NCBI RefSeq assembly: GCF_004000785.1
Contig: NZ_BILX01000052.1
Span: 1 to 46,233 of the forward strand
Direction: 5' to 3'
Length of the DNA: 46,233 bases
Source: Paenibacillus ehimensis NBRC 15659
Lineage (GTDB): Bacteria > Bacillota > Bacilli > Paenibacillales > NBRC-103111
Position numbers and translations under genes: made by a program. Of the stretch, positions 8,256 to 15,661 are shown piece by piece. The number at the start of each line of letters is the position of its first letter. The stretch's first letter is position 1. The notes beneath the pieces were generated by a model. That model saw only the letters and a program-made list of their open reading frames with translations, was not told the DNA's origin and ran no database searches.

Positions 8256-8345
8256 TTATTTCTTCCCGTCAGCGGGCTGCTTACCGTCCAGTTTGACAGA
8301 CCCGTCAAGTTTGACGGAACCGTCCATTTTAACGGTGTTTGCCAT
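8256..8345 (-). CDS. 29-residue repeat mini-protein, minus strand
   Basis: A tiny ORF encoding MANTVKMDGSVKLDGSVKL followed by DGKQPADGKK. It is built from near-exact copies of VK(M/L)DGS and is very hydrophilic. On the minus strand AAAGGAGGG lies 8 bases before the ATG, as good a ribosome binding site as any in the window, which is the main reason to call it. It lies in the 354-base gap between the Cro/Ner-like gene and the transposase, against the direction of the early operon. I see no clear promoter for it. Function unknown. The two nearly identical DNA units (GTCAAACTTGACGG, GTCAAACTGGACGG) could instead be binding sites. Confidence 0.55.
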   Translation of the reverse strand: MANTVKMDGSVKLDGSVKLDGKQPADGKK

Positions 8346-8508
8346 AGGCGTTCCCTCCTTTCCGGCTCCAGCGCCGTCAGGAGGGAAGCTGCCGCTCTTA
8401 CGAATCTACGAATCTATCGTACATCATGCCCGACTAGCGTTCTATCCAAAGTAGTTTGGGAATTTGCTTTCATTAAATACTTCAAAGCCGCAAGAGAGGA
8501 GGGAACAC

Positions 8509-10506
8509 ATGCAGCCAAAACTTACCGTGACCGAAGCCGCTGGTTTATTCGGGATCACAGAACGCGCGATCCGCAAGCAAATTCAAGACGGAAAGCTCCA
8601 GGCAGAAGAAGTCAGCAACGCCCGAGGCGGTCGATCAGGTAAAAGCTACGTGATTCCAGTGTCCTCCCTCCCGGTCGATGTCCAGCGCAAGTTCTGGACG
8701 ATGAGCGAAGTGGCCGCCGCATCCGATGTCGGCACCGCCGAACCGGACAAGCCGGAAACGACCGGAATCCCGTACACGCTGGCGGAGCTGGAACACGCCG
8801 TCGGCAAGGAGAAATTCCGGGAGATGATGGCCGAGGCCGAATACAAGATGGAGATCATCGAGCAGGCGATGAACCCGCCGCAAGGCGTCGAGCGAACGAT
8901 CTGGATCAATCGCCTGGCGAAGAGGTACGGCAAGAGCACGGCCACCTTGTACCGGGACATCGAAAAATTTCAGGAATGGGGGGTTTTGGGACTGATGCGC
9001 AAATCGCGCCTACTGACACAGGGGCCGCAGCGCACGAGCATCGACGCCGAAGTGGAGAAATTCATCCGGGCGAAGTATCTGGACCGGCGCAAGCCGAAAC
9101 CAGCGCACGTTTACCGCGAAACCGTCCGGTTTTGTGAGACAAACGGTCACAAAGCACCGTCTCGTGCGAGCGTGTTCCGGTATATCAGCGACATGGAAGA
9201 CTTTGAGCCGGACCTTTGCTGCCTGGCACGCGAAGGCGAGGAAGCGTACTGGAAGCGATTCGCCGAGAAGGCAACCCGCAAGGAACCGGAGTTCGTCAAC
9301 CAGGTCTGGATGGGCGACCATCACAAGCTGGATATGTTCATCAGCTATCGCGGACGCGCGATCCGTCCGTGGCTGACCGTCTGGTTCGACGTTTGCAGCC
9401 GCGTCGTGGTCGGCTGGTGCCTATCCGACCAGGCAAACGGGCGCACGATCGCCCTGGCGCTTAGGCACGCGCTGCTGCCGAAGAAGATCGTGCACGACGA
9501 CGGCACGGAAGACGTGCTGGAGCTTGGCGGCATCCCCGGCATGCTCTACATAGACAACGGCGAGGACTACAAGGCGCAGGTGCGAGCCGGGAAAAAGCAT
9601 GAGGATTGGGAAATGTCGCGGGAAACGCGCGGCATCTGCAAGACGCTGGACATCAAGGTCCAGTTCGCGACGCCCTATCATCCGTGGGCCAAGGCACATG
9701 TCGAGCGCTGGTTCGGCACCTTCACCGATCAGTTCACTCGCTACCAGCCCGGCTGGTGCGGACCGAACAACGAAGACCGGCCCGAAGGGTTCGACGAGAA
9801 GGAAGCACACGAGAAGGGCTTGCTGCTCACCTTGGAAGAGCTGTCGGAGCGCATCGAGGCGTTCCTGTACGACTATCACACGACGGTGCACCGGTCGCTC
9901 GGCATGGCACCGATGCAAAAGCACTTCTCCACGCCGAAAATCCGCGAAGGCTTCGCCGACGAACGCGCCCTGGACATCTGTCTCATGGATGTGGAACGCG
10001 CGGCGGTGCAAACGCAAGGGATCGAGAAGTTCGGCACGCGGGGCCGTCCGCGCTGGTACTGGCACCCGGAACTGCCCGCATACGCCGGACAGAAAGTCAT
10101 CATCCGTTACGACCCGAACCGGATCGGCGAGCTGCTCGTCTTCCATCCGAAGACCGGCAAGTATCTGTTCACGGCCACCAACAAGGAGCTGCTGGACTTC
10201 AACGCCACGAAGGACGACGTGCAGGAATTTCTCAAACGCCGCGCCGCCCGCCGCAAGCAAGTCAAGCAGCTGCTGCGCGAATCGCATGCGACGCTGGAAC
10301 AGGTTGTCGCCGAACGCGACGGAGCCGGTGCCCGCATGAAGACCGGCGAGGTCGGCAGCGCGAAAAGCAACGTCCGGGCGATGCTCGGCACCGAGCAGGT
10401 CGTCAAGCAGCGTGAGGAGCAAGGGAAACCGGCAAGATCGAAACGGCAGACCAAGACGGTCAGCGCGTTCGATGAGTACATCCTGCGCGAGGGTACGGAA
10501 GGATAA
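8509..10506 (+). CDS. Mu-type DDE transposase (A protein)
   Basis: The 665-residue transposase that cuts the phage ends and joins them to target DNA. An N-terminal winged-helix Mu DNA-binding domain (TVTEAAGLFGITERAIRKQIQDGKL, about 4-70) is followed by further HTH segments (KRYGKSTATLYRDIEKF), the RNase H-like core (about 255-420) and a beta-barrel plus basic tail. The catalytic triad is visible as Asp270 (WMGDHH), Asp349 (YIDNG) and Glu399 (HVERWF), close to the positions in MuA. The ATG at 8509 has GAGGAGGG upstream; an in-frame ATG 15 codons earlier lacks a site. The first domain probably binds the operator/enhancer near 7.5 kb, and the next HTHs bind the ends. Confidence 0.97.
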   Translation: MQPKLTVTEAAGLFGITERAIRKQIQDGKLQAEEVSNARGGRSGKSYVIPVSSLPVDVQRKFWTMSEVAAASDVGTAEPDKPETTGIPYTLAELEHAVGKEKFREMMAEAEYKMEIIEQAMNPPQGVERTIWINRLAKRYGKSTATLYRDIEKFQEWGVLGLMRKSRLLTQGPQRTSIDAEVEKFIRAKYLDRRKPKPAHVYRETVRFCETNGHKAPSRASVFRYISDMEDFEPDLCCLAREGEEAYWKRFAEKATRKEPEFVNQVWMGDHHKLDMFISYRGRAIRPWLTVWFDVCSRVVVGWCLSDQANGRTIALALRHALLPKKIVHDDGTEDVLELGGIPGMLYIDNGEDYKAQVRAGKKHEDWEMSRETRGICKTLDIKVQFATPYHPWAKAHVERWFGTFTDQFTRYQPGWCGPNNEDRPEGFDEKEAHEKGLLLTLEELSERIEAFLYDYHTTVHRSLGMAPMQKHFSTPKIREGFADERALDICLMDVERAAVQTQGIEKFGTRGRPRWYWHPELPAYAGQKVIIRYDPNRIGELLVFHPKTGKYLFTATNKELLDFNATKDDVQEFLKRRAARRKQVKQLLRESHATLEQVVAERDGAGARMKTGEVGSAKSNVRAMLGTEQVVKQREEQGKPARSKRQTKTVSAFDEYILREGTEG

Positions 10507-10529
10507 TCAATCGAAGGAGGTAATGCCAG

Positions 10530-11543
10530 ATGGCAGTAGCACATTTGGTTCAACGCGACGAAGGAGAGGCGATCAGCATGGAGGGGTGGTCCAAAGAAAG
10601 AACCCTCCTCGCGAAACTGGTTCAGGAGGAGGGCGCAAAGATCACAGATGTTGCTCGGGAACTAGGCAAATCTCGGAGCACCATCTCCCTCTATGTTAAC
10701 GGAAAATATCCCGAAAGTGAAGAACTTCGGGAAACGGTCAGAAATTACCTGCGAAGCATCGGCACCTGGGAGGACGAACAGGACGAGGCGGGACAAGCTC
10801 CCGCCGTCGATTACATCACCAGCGCGGACGAGCTCCCCTTCATCGAGACGAACGATGTCAAGCGCATGCGTTACGTGCTGAAGAAGGCGGCGACGAAGCA
10901 CAAGTTCGGCATCGTGGCCGGTGATCCGGGCCTCGGCAAGACCGAGACGCTGAAGAAGTACCTGCTGACCAATCCCGGCAGCGCGATCTACATCCGCTGC
11001 AAGAGCACGCATACGGTCAAAAGTCTGCTTCAGGAGTTGGCCGATGCGCTCGGCCTGCCGGACACCGGATCGGCCAACCAGCTGACGCGCCGGATCGTGA
11101 AGCAACTGAAGCGCACGCCGTACTTCCTCATCTTCGACGAGGCCGATCTCTTGAAGTCGGCGGACAAATACGAGGCGCTGCGCGACATCTACGACGAGGC
11201 CGGGAACATCGGCGTCGCCCTGGTCGGCAACCTCGCCCTGGCGGAAATGTTCCTTGACTTCGCGGACATGAGCCCGGAACTGAAGCGTCTAGCCGACCGC
11301 GCCCCGTTCCACCAGCGCCTGCAAGGACCGTCCCGCGAGGAGGTCGAGCAGCTGCTTGAACGGGTGAACCTGACGAGCGCAGCGCGAAAGGTCATGATCC
11401 AGATCGCCCTGAACCCGCGCAAGGGCGGCCTGCGCAACTGCGTCGAGATTCTCGACGTGCTGCTCGATATGACGAAAGGCGAGCCGATCACCGAGGAAAT
11501 GGTTCTCCACATCGGCCAGATCAACCTGACCGCCAATGCGTGA
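10530..11543 (+). CDS. Transposition protein B-like AAA+ ATPase
   Basis: A 337-residue ATPase downstream of the transposase, the position of MuB. An N-terminal HTH of the XRE type (about 23-62, VARELGKSRSTISLYVNGKYPESEEL) precedes an AAA+ domain with Walker A GDPGLGKTE (131-139) and Walker B LIFDEAD (200-206). MuB forms ATP-dependent filaments on target DNA, delivers targets to the transposase and gives target immunity; the same role is inferred here. The start follows AAGGAGG by about 9 bases; an alternative ATG at 10578 also has a purine-rich leader. Confidence 0.94.
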   Translation: MAVAHLVQRDEGEAISMEGWSKERTLLAKLVQEEGAKITDVARELGKSRSTISLYVNGKYPESEELRETVRNYLRSIGTWEDEQDEAGQAPAVDYITSADELPFIETNDVKRMRYVLKKAATKHKFGIVAGDPGLGKTETLKKYLLTNPGSAIYIRCKSTHTVKSLLQELADALGLPDTGSANQLTRRIVKQLKRTPYFLIFDEADLLKSADKYEALRDIYDEAGNIGVALVGNLALAEMFLDFADMSPELKRLADRAPFHQRLQGPSREEVEQLLERVNLTSAARKVMIQIALNPRKGGLRNCVEILDVLLDMTKGEPITEEMVLHIGQINLTANA

Positions 11544-11790
11544 GCCCATCACACCGCCGCAGCTGTCGCCGGAAGTCAAGCAATTTTTCGAGCGATTCAT
11601 CCAAGTTGTCACCGCCACCGTCCGCGCCATCGTGCAGGCGGTGGCGAAGCACTATCCGGCGTTTCGGGTGATCGTCGAGCGGGAGATCGCCAGGCGGAAA
11701 CGGATCGCGCAGCTGTCTTACCGGAAGAAGAAAAGCCAGGCCAAAAACTGGCGCAAATGGCACAAGCGAGGGAGGCGAACAGGCCGATGA
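11536..11790 (+). CDS. Small basic early protein, unknown
   Basis: An 84-residue protein that overlaps the end of the B-like gene by eight bases. Its C-terminal half is extremely basic (REIARRKRIAQLSYRKKKSQAKNWRKWHKRGRRTGR), so it probably binds nucleic acid or an acidic partner; the N-terminal half has an amphipathic helix (VKQFFERFIQVVTATVRAIVQAV). I do not recognise a family. Its place in the tightly packed early operon suggests a replication or host-interaction role, but nothing in the sequence fixes it. Confidence 0.7.
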   Translation: MREPITPPQLSPEVKQFFERFIQVVTATVRAIVQAVAKHYPAFRVIVEREIARRKRIAQLSYRKKKSQAKNWRKWHKRGRRTGR

Positions 11791-12179
11791 AGGACAAACG
11801 AAACATTCGCCCCAAGTCCGCCCCGCCTCCGCAGATCAAGCCGTCGCGCCGGGCAAAACATGCCGAATGGGTTCGCTCCTGGCGAAGGCGGATCGCGGCA
11901 GCAAAGGAACGCGGGCGGGAACGTCGCCGCCTGTATTGGGGAAAGCCTCTCCGCCTTTACGATGTCGCATTTGAACCGCCAGAAGGCGGCATCCGCATCG
12001 TTTGCGTGGAATGTGTGATCGATGAGGCCGGTGCTGTCTCCTATGTGCTAGAGCGCTACGCTGCGAAAGACATCGTGAGAGTGGTTCACACCGGCTATAT
12101 AAACCAACCGCCGGAGAGATCGGCGACGATGCCGGACGGCAGGCCGAAACTCGAAATCAAATTGAACGAATTGTGGTGA
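11787..12179 (+). CDS. Hypothetical early phage protein with basic N-terminus
   Basis: 130 residues from the ATG at 11787, which overlaps the previous stop as ATGA and has GGAGG upstream; an in-frame ATG 10 codons earlier lies within the previous gene. The first 60 residues are Arg/Lys-rich (RRAKHAEWVRSWRRRIAAAKERGRERRR), the rest looks like a compact beta-rich domain (IRIVCVECVIDEAGAVSYVLERY) with a closely spaced CVEC pair. No family recognised. The neighbouring 84-residue protein is also basic, so the two may act together. Confidence 0.72.
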   Translation: MKDKRNIRPKSAPPPQIKPSRRAKHAEWVRSWRRRIAAAKERGRERRRLYWGKPLRLYDVAFEPPEGGIRIVCVECVIDEAGAVSYVLERYAAKDIVRVVHTGYINQPPERSATMPDGRPKLEIKLNELW

Positions 12180-12898
12180 TGACCGTGCCAAGAGCAAGAG
12201 GCCACACGGGAACGCCGATTCCGAAAAGGGAGGTCGAGCTGCGGGCCACCTGGTCGAGCGAGTGCGTCACCCGGCCCATGACCGAAGAGGAGCGGATCAA
12301 GTACGGGGTCGCGACCCCGCCGAAAATCACGAACGCCGACGGCGTTCAGGAAAGGAGGCCGATCCAATTGCCGCGCGGCAAATACGATCACGTCACGAAG
12401 GAGCTCGTGCTCGCCGAGTTCGCCAAGGGCAAGACCATCCATCAGATCGAGCAAGAGCAAGGCATGAAAAAGAACACGCTGCAAGCGAAGATGCGAGCCT
12501 GGGGCATCCGCAGCCCGCGCTCGCCGTTCAAATCCGAGGAGGCTACCGCTCCGCCAACGGAAAAGACCGATGAAATACCGATCGACAAACTCCTGGATCG
12601 CGCGAGTTTGAGAAAAGCGGCTCAATCGGTCATTGACCGTATGCGAGCCCAGGGAAAGAGGTATGACGGCCCGATCACCGCTATTGAAGAGGATGTCATG
12701 ATCGATTACATCGTCCAGCTGTTCGTGGACTGTGAAATGAGTGTTGCGGCTGCGATGCGGGTTTTGGATGAAGCGAAAACGGACATCGCAGCCAGGAGCG
12801 TTTGCAACACCGAAGCCGATGACAACAGAAGGCGCTACCCTTCCGAATCTTCAGCTTTCGCTTTCATTGCATCGAATGCCGCGAGCAAGCCTTTGTAA
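12173..12898 (+). CDS. Hypothetical early phage protein with HTH-like segment
   Basis: 241 residues, start overlapping the previous gene by seven bases. The middle contains a likely helix-turn-helix (VLAEFAKGKTIHQIEQEQGMKKNTLQAKMRAWGI), as in small phage and transposon DNA-binding proteins; a second helical part follows (IDYIVQLFVDCEMSVAAAMRVLDEAKTDIAAR). The last 21 codons overlap the convergent minus-strand gene at 12835-13035, so this unstructured Ser/Ala-rich tail may be little conserved. Function unknown; possibly a regulator or replication accessory protein. Confidence 0.72.
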   Translation: MVMTVPRARGHTGTPIPKREVELRATWSSECVTRPMTEEERIKYGVATPPKITNADGVQERRPIQLPRGKYDHVTKELVLAEFAKGKTIHQIEQEQGMKKNTLQAKMRAWGIRSPRSPFKSEEATAPPTEKTDEIPIDKLLDRASLRKAAQSVIDRMRAQGKRYDGPITAIEEDVMIDYIVQLFVDCEMSVAAAMRVLDEAKTDIAARSVCNTEADDNRRRYPSESSAFAFIASNAASKPL

Positions 12899-13035
12899 GC
12901 GACGAAATAACGGGATAACAAATCCGCTTCGTTTACGCGTCTGGCAACGCGCGAAGCGACTGCCGCCTGATCGTGCAGCCCTCTCGTCGCGATCTGGACA
13001 GCGAGATCATGACAAATCTGTTCCTTTGAGATCAC
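12835..13035 (-). CDS. Small minus-strand protein with its own promoter, unknown
   Basis: 66 residues from a GTG start with AGGAGG 9 bases upstream, and an extended -10 box 42-50 bases before the start. It is a helical protein (ICHDLAVQIATRGLHDQAAVASRVARRVNEADLLSRYFVAYKGLLAAFDAMKAKAEDSEG) without a family I know. It is transcribed against the early operon and its 3' end overlaps the convergent gene by 64 bases. Genes expressed from a lysogen independently of the lytic operon often look like this (superinfection exclusion, antitoxin-like or defence), but that is inference from position only. Confidence 0.72.
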   Translation of the reverse strand: MISKEQICHDLAVQIATRGLHDQAAVASRVARRVNEADLLSRYFVAYKGLLAAFDAMKAKAEDSEG

Positions 13036-13076
13036 CGAGCCGAACCTCCTTTCTCAAATGGATCAATACACATTCA

Positions 13077-13085
13077 ATTATAGCA
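13077..13085 (-). promoter_or_regulatory. Extended -10 promoter for the minus-strand gene
   Basis: On the minus strand the sequence reads TGCTATAAT, a full extended -10 element, upstream of the ribosome binding site of the 66-residue gene. No good -35 box is present, which extended -10 promoters tolerate. No operator repeat overlaps it, so it may be active in the lysogen. Confidence 0.65.
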
Positions 13086-13129
13086 AAGCATGATAGACAA
13101 GACTTTCATCTTTCAAGGAGGTGTCGATC

Positions 13130-13411
13130 ATGGCAAAGCCCAGGAGTAAACCAACCTCGGCGGAGCGGATCATGATGGCAACGCCTCCCGATCCGAACCG
13201 CTGCTTCGTCCTCTTCTCCCACATCCTGACCGCCGGAACGGCTGCGGTCAGCCTGCACAGCTTACTGCGGCAAGTCGAAAAGCAACCGTCGGACCGCCCG
13301 ATCGAGGCGATCCGGTTCGACCCGGACAAGCTGGTCATGGAAGTGCTGTTCGTGCCGCTGGAAGGAGGCGAGGCGCATGCAGAGCATCAAGGAAGCGCTG
13401 GAAGGCAATGA
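13130..13411 (+). CDS. Hypothetical early phage protein, 93 residues
   Basis: Start at 13130 is fixed by AAGGAGG eight bases upstream. The product has a short basic N-terminus (MAKPRSKPTSAER) and a small alpha/beta-looking body (NRCFVLFSHILTAGTAAVSLHSLLRQV, then IEAIRFDPDKLVMEVLFVPLEGG). Its last 35 bases overlap the start of the helicase-loader gene, whose ribosome binding site (GGAGGCGAGGC) lies within it, so the two are probably co-translated. No family recognised. Confidence 0.72.
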   Translation: MAKPRSKPTSAERIMMATPPDPNRCFVLFSHILTAGTAAVSLHSLLRQVEKQPSDRPIEAIRFDPDKLVMEVLFVPLEGGEAHAEHQGSAGRQ

Positions 13412-14318
13412 ATCATGGCAAGCGCGGTTTGCTGAAGTGATGAATCGGTACACGCCGGAATATTTTCGCGAGCGGCTGCCGGAACTGGCGGAGCTCGGCG
13501 CAACGGATGAACAGATTCGCAGGGCGACGGTGCAGCTCATGGATCGGGCGAAGCAGGTCGAGGAATGCCGGGGATGCACAGGCTATACATCCTGCCGCCG
13601 CCCTGCGGGTCAAGAAGGCACACAGATTCACCTTGACATCCAAGGCGGTCATATTAACAGTCTGCACCGTATGTGCGATCTGTTCCTGGAATACCACCGG
13701 GAGCTGCGCTGGCAGCGGCTGCTCTCCCTCTCCGGGAAGGCGGCCAGCGACAAGGACTTCACCTTTGAAAACTTCCCGGACGCGCAGAAACGGCGTCACA
13801 AGAAGCTGTGCGCGTACATCCACCGGTTCGCCCAGGAGTTCACGCCCGGCGCAAGCGATAAGGGTGTTTATATATACGGACCGCCGGGAACGGGAAAGAC
13901 GCATCTCGTCCTCGCGATGGTCAACCGGCTGGAAGAACGCCGCGTGCCGGTGCTGTTCATCCGCACCGACGCGATCTTCCGCAACATGCGCGGCATGCTC
14001 TCAAAGAAGGAATCGCTCGACACCCTGATCGAGGCGTACTGCACGACGCCGGTGCTCGTCATCGACGAGTTCGGCCAAGAGGCCGGAACGGAGTTCACGG
14101 TCGATGTCATGTTCGAGATCGTGAACGCTCGGTTCACCGGCAACCTGCCGACGTTCGCGACCAGCAACTACGCGCCTGACCAGGTGTACGAGAAGGCCAT
14201 GCGCAAGCACCGGCTGGAAGAGAAAGTCGAAGCGATCCGCAGCCGCCTGAACCAGATGATGAAGCACGCGCACATGGACGGCGAAGACGGTCGCAAGAAA
14301 GACCGCGAAACCTTTTGA
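13377..14318 (+). CDS. DnaI/DnaC-like helicase loader ATPase
   Basis: A 313-residue AAA+ protein resembling the replicative helicase loader DnaI of Firmicutes. Its N-terminal part has a cysteine cluster, Cys64-x2-Cys67-x5-Cys73 (ECRGCTGYTSC), with Cys100 as a possible fourth ligand, comparable to the zinc-binding N-domain of DnaI. The ATPase domain has Walker A GPPGTGKT (168-175), Walker B VLVIDEFG (226-233), a sensor-like FATSNYAP and a C-terminal IRSRLNQM arginine region. I infer that it loads the host DnaC-type helicase on the strand-transfer intermediate, a step for which Mu relies on host restart proteins. An IstB-like transposition role is the main alternative. Confidence 0.87.
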   Translation: MQSIKEALEGNESWQARFAEVMNRYTPEYFRERLPELAELGATDEQIRRATVQLMDRAKQVEECRGCTGYTSCRRPAGQEGTQIHLDIQGGHINSLHRMCDLFLEYHRELRWQRLLSLSGKAASDKDFTFENFPDAQKRRHKKLCAYIHRFAQEFTPGASDKGVYIYGPPGTGKTHLVLAMVNRLEERRVPVLFIRTDAIFRNMRGMLSKKESLDTLIEAYCTTPVLVIDEFGQEAGTEFTVDVMFEIVNARFTGNLPTFATSNYAPDQVYEKAMRKHRLEEKVEAIRSRLNQMMKHAHMDGEDGRKKDRETF

Positions 14319-14332
14319 AAGGAGGCGAGGCC

Positions 14333-14581
14333 ATGCTGCTGCAATTGCTGAATCAAGCCAGGCGGCACCGAAACAACCCTCCCGCCCCTACCGCCAGCCC
14401 GGAGCTTGAACGCGCCCGGAAAGAGCTTTCGATCGCCTGGCAACAGTTCGACCAAGCGGAACCGGCGTTCGTGGACGCTGCAATCCACCGCCTGATCGCC
14501 GCTGAAAAGGCATACTGCAACCTGCTCGAAGAACAAAAAATCTCAATCATCGAAAGGAGACATTCCCTTGAAGTCGTTTAA
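14333..14581 (+). CDS. DUF2508/YaaL-like small helical protein
   Basis: 82 residues; ATG at 14333 preceded by AAAGGAGGCGAGG. The segment ARKELSIAWQQFDQAEPAFVDAAIHRLIAAEKAYCNLLEEQK resembles the short DUF2508 (YaaL) proteins, which have the pattern W..A...F....P..ID.AI..L.AAE..Y..LL. Function of that family is unknown; the bacterial copy sits near recR. The 3' end overlaps the AbrB-like gene by 14 bases. The similarity is from memory and needs an alignment. Confidence 0.68.
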   Translation: MLLQLLNQARRHRNNPPAPTASPELERARKELSIAWQQFDQAEPAFVDAAIHRLIAAEKAYCNLLEEQKISIIERRHSLEVV

Positions 14582-14861
14582 CAAGAAGATGAATAAAACC
14601 GGAGCCATCACCCTGCCGTCCGCCCTGCGCCGCGAGTTCGGCCTGACCGGCGGCGAACGCTTCAAAATCGTGGTGGACAGCGAAGACGGAACGATTCTGC
14701 TTCAGCGCACGAACGGGCAATGCCTGTTCTGCGATTCGGACAAGCAGCTGATCGTCTATATGGGACGGTTCGTCTGCGCCAAGTGCGTCGAAAACATGGA
14801 CGTGGATGTGTCCGAGCGCAAGTTCGCGAACGCCTTCGTCGGGCAGGTGTCGCCGTCATGA
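14568..14861 (+). CDS. AbrB/MazE-type DNA-binding protein fused to zinc ribbon
   Basis: 97 residues from a TTG start that follows GAAAGGAGA by 8 bases. Residues 1-47 are a swapped-hairpin AbrB domain (MNKTGAITLPSALRREFGLTGGERFKIVVDSEDGTILLQR). The second half has CLFC and CAKC pairs about 20 residues apart, a zinc-ribbon knuckle arrangement. AbrB-SpoVT proteins are dimeric transition regulators; AbrB followed by a zinc ribbon is also found in Firmicutes phages. I infer a phage transcription regulator acting between early and late stages. Confidence 0.85.
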   Translation: MKSFNKKMNKTGAITLPSALRREFGLTGGERFKIVVDSEDGTILLQRTNGQCLFCDSDKQLIVYMGRFVCAKCVENMDVDVSERKFANAFVGQVSPS

Positions 14862-15523
14862 ACAAGGAACAGCTGGCCGCCCTGGTCGATGAAGCGATCC
14901 GCCTGGAACGCAGCATGAAAGAAGATAAGAAACGGCTCGACGCCATCAAGGCCGAGCTGACGACGGCAGCCTTCGCGGTGATGGACAACCGGAACCTGTC
15001 CTTCCTGCAAATCTTCGGCAGAGCCGGGCACTTCAACGCCGTTTACAAGGAGAAATTCGAGATCGACAACTACGACCGCCTTGTCTCCGTTCTCGGCGAG
15101 ATCGCGAAGTCGAAGATCGTCCGCAAAGAGGAAATCAAATACGACACGGAGGCGCGGTTCAAGGCGGCGCTGATCGCCTTGTTCAAAGGCGACTTTGACA
15201 AGTCGGTCGTGATCGACGACGTGCTGCGCGGGCTCGGCCTCTCGCCCGACGCGATGAAGGCCGTCAAGAAGAAGCTCAAAGGCGACTATTTGAAGGACAA
15301 AAAGCTGCTGGAGACGGTCGGCGTGCAGGGCGACCTGGAAGAGGAACTCGACGCGATCCGCCTGGCGAAGAACGCCGAGCTGATCGAGCGGTTCTTCGGC
15401 GAGCTGACCGACGAGCAGATCGAAGGCGTGAAAAAATCCGTTTTTGTCGAGGACAGCATCAGCGTGGGCCTCGAATATGCGAAGGAGGATGAAGACAATG
15501 GCAATGCCGCAGCAGAAGATTGA
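14858..15523 (+). CDS. Hypothetical early phage protein, 221 residues
   Basis: ATG at 14858 overlaps the previous stop (ATGA). The N-terminal 35 residues form a charged helix (LAALVDEAIRLERSMKEDKKRLDAIKAELTTAAFAVM) followed by an aromatic-rich stretch (FLQIFGRAGHFNAVYKEKFEIDNYDRLVSVLGE), and the rest is a charged, mostly helical protein. The helix-first layout is reminiscent of proteins that bind DNA ends, such as the Mu Gam protein that also sits in this part of Mu, but I do not see Gam sequence similarity and do not assign it. Function unknown. Confidence 0.75.
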   Translation: MNKEQLAALVDEAIRLERSMKEDKKRLDAIKAELTTAAFAVMDNRNLSFLQIFGRAGHFNAVYKEKFEIDNYDRLVSVLGEIAKSKIVRKEEIKYDTEARFKAALIALFKGDFDKSVVIDDVLRGLGLSPDAMKAVKKKLKGDYLKDKKLLETVGVQGDLEEELDAIRLAKNAELIERFFGELTDEQIEGVKKSVFVEDSISVGLEYAKEDEDNGNAAAED

Positions 15524-15656
15524 GGAACTGGCGCGGGTGGAGATGAGCCCGGACTTCGACAAGATGTTCGACGCCGATCTGAACGCCGTCACCGGCGGCA
15601 TGTACCGACGACAGATGACCGTCGAAGAGTGCGAGCGCCTGATCGGAAAGGAGTGA
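15498..15656 (+). CDS. Small hypothetical phage protein, 52 residues
   Basis: Begins at an ATG nine bases after AAGGAGG, inside the end of the preceding gene (26-base overlap). Acidic, with a DADLNAVTGGMYRRQMTVEECERLIGKE tail. No family recognised. Its strong ribosome binding site and position just before gemA support translation. Confidence 0.68.
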   Translation: MAMPQQKIEELARVEMSPDFDKMFDADLNAVTGGMYRRQMTVEECERLIGKE

Positions 15657-15661
15657 TTCCC

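Noticed and set aside
8464..8508. Upstream start for the transposase
   Set aside because: The 15 extra codons lie over the GAGGAGGG site that serves the ATG at 8509.
14858..15523. Mu Gam-like DNA-end protector
   Set aside because: Position and helical N-terminus are suggestive, but I see no Gam sequence similarity.
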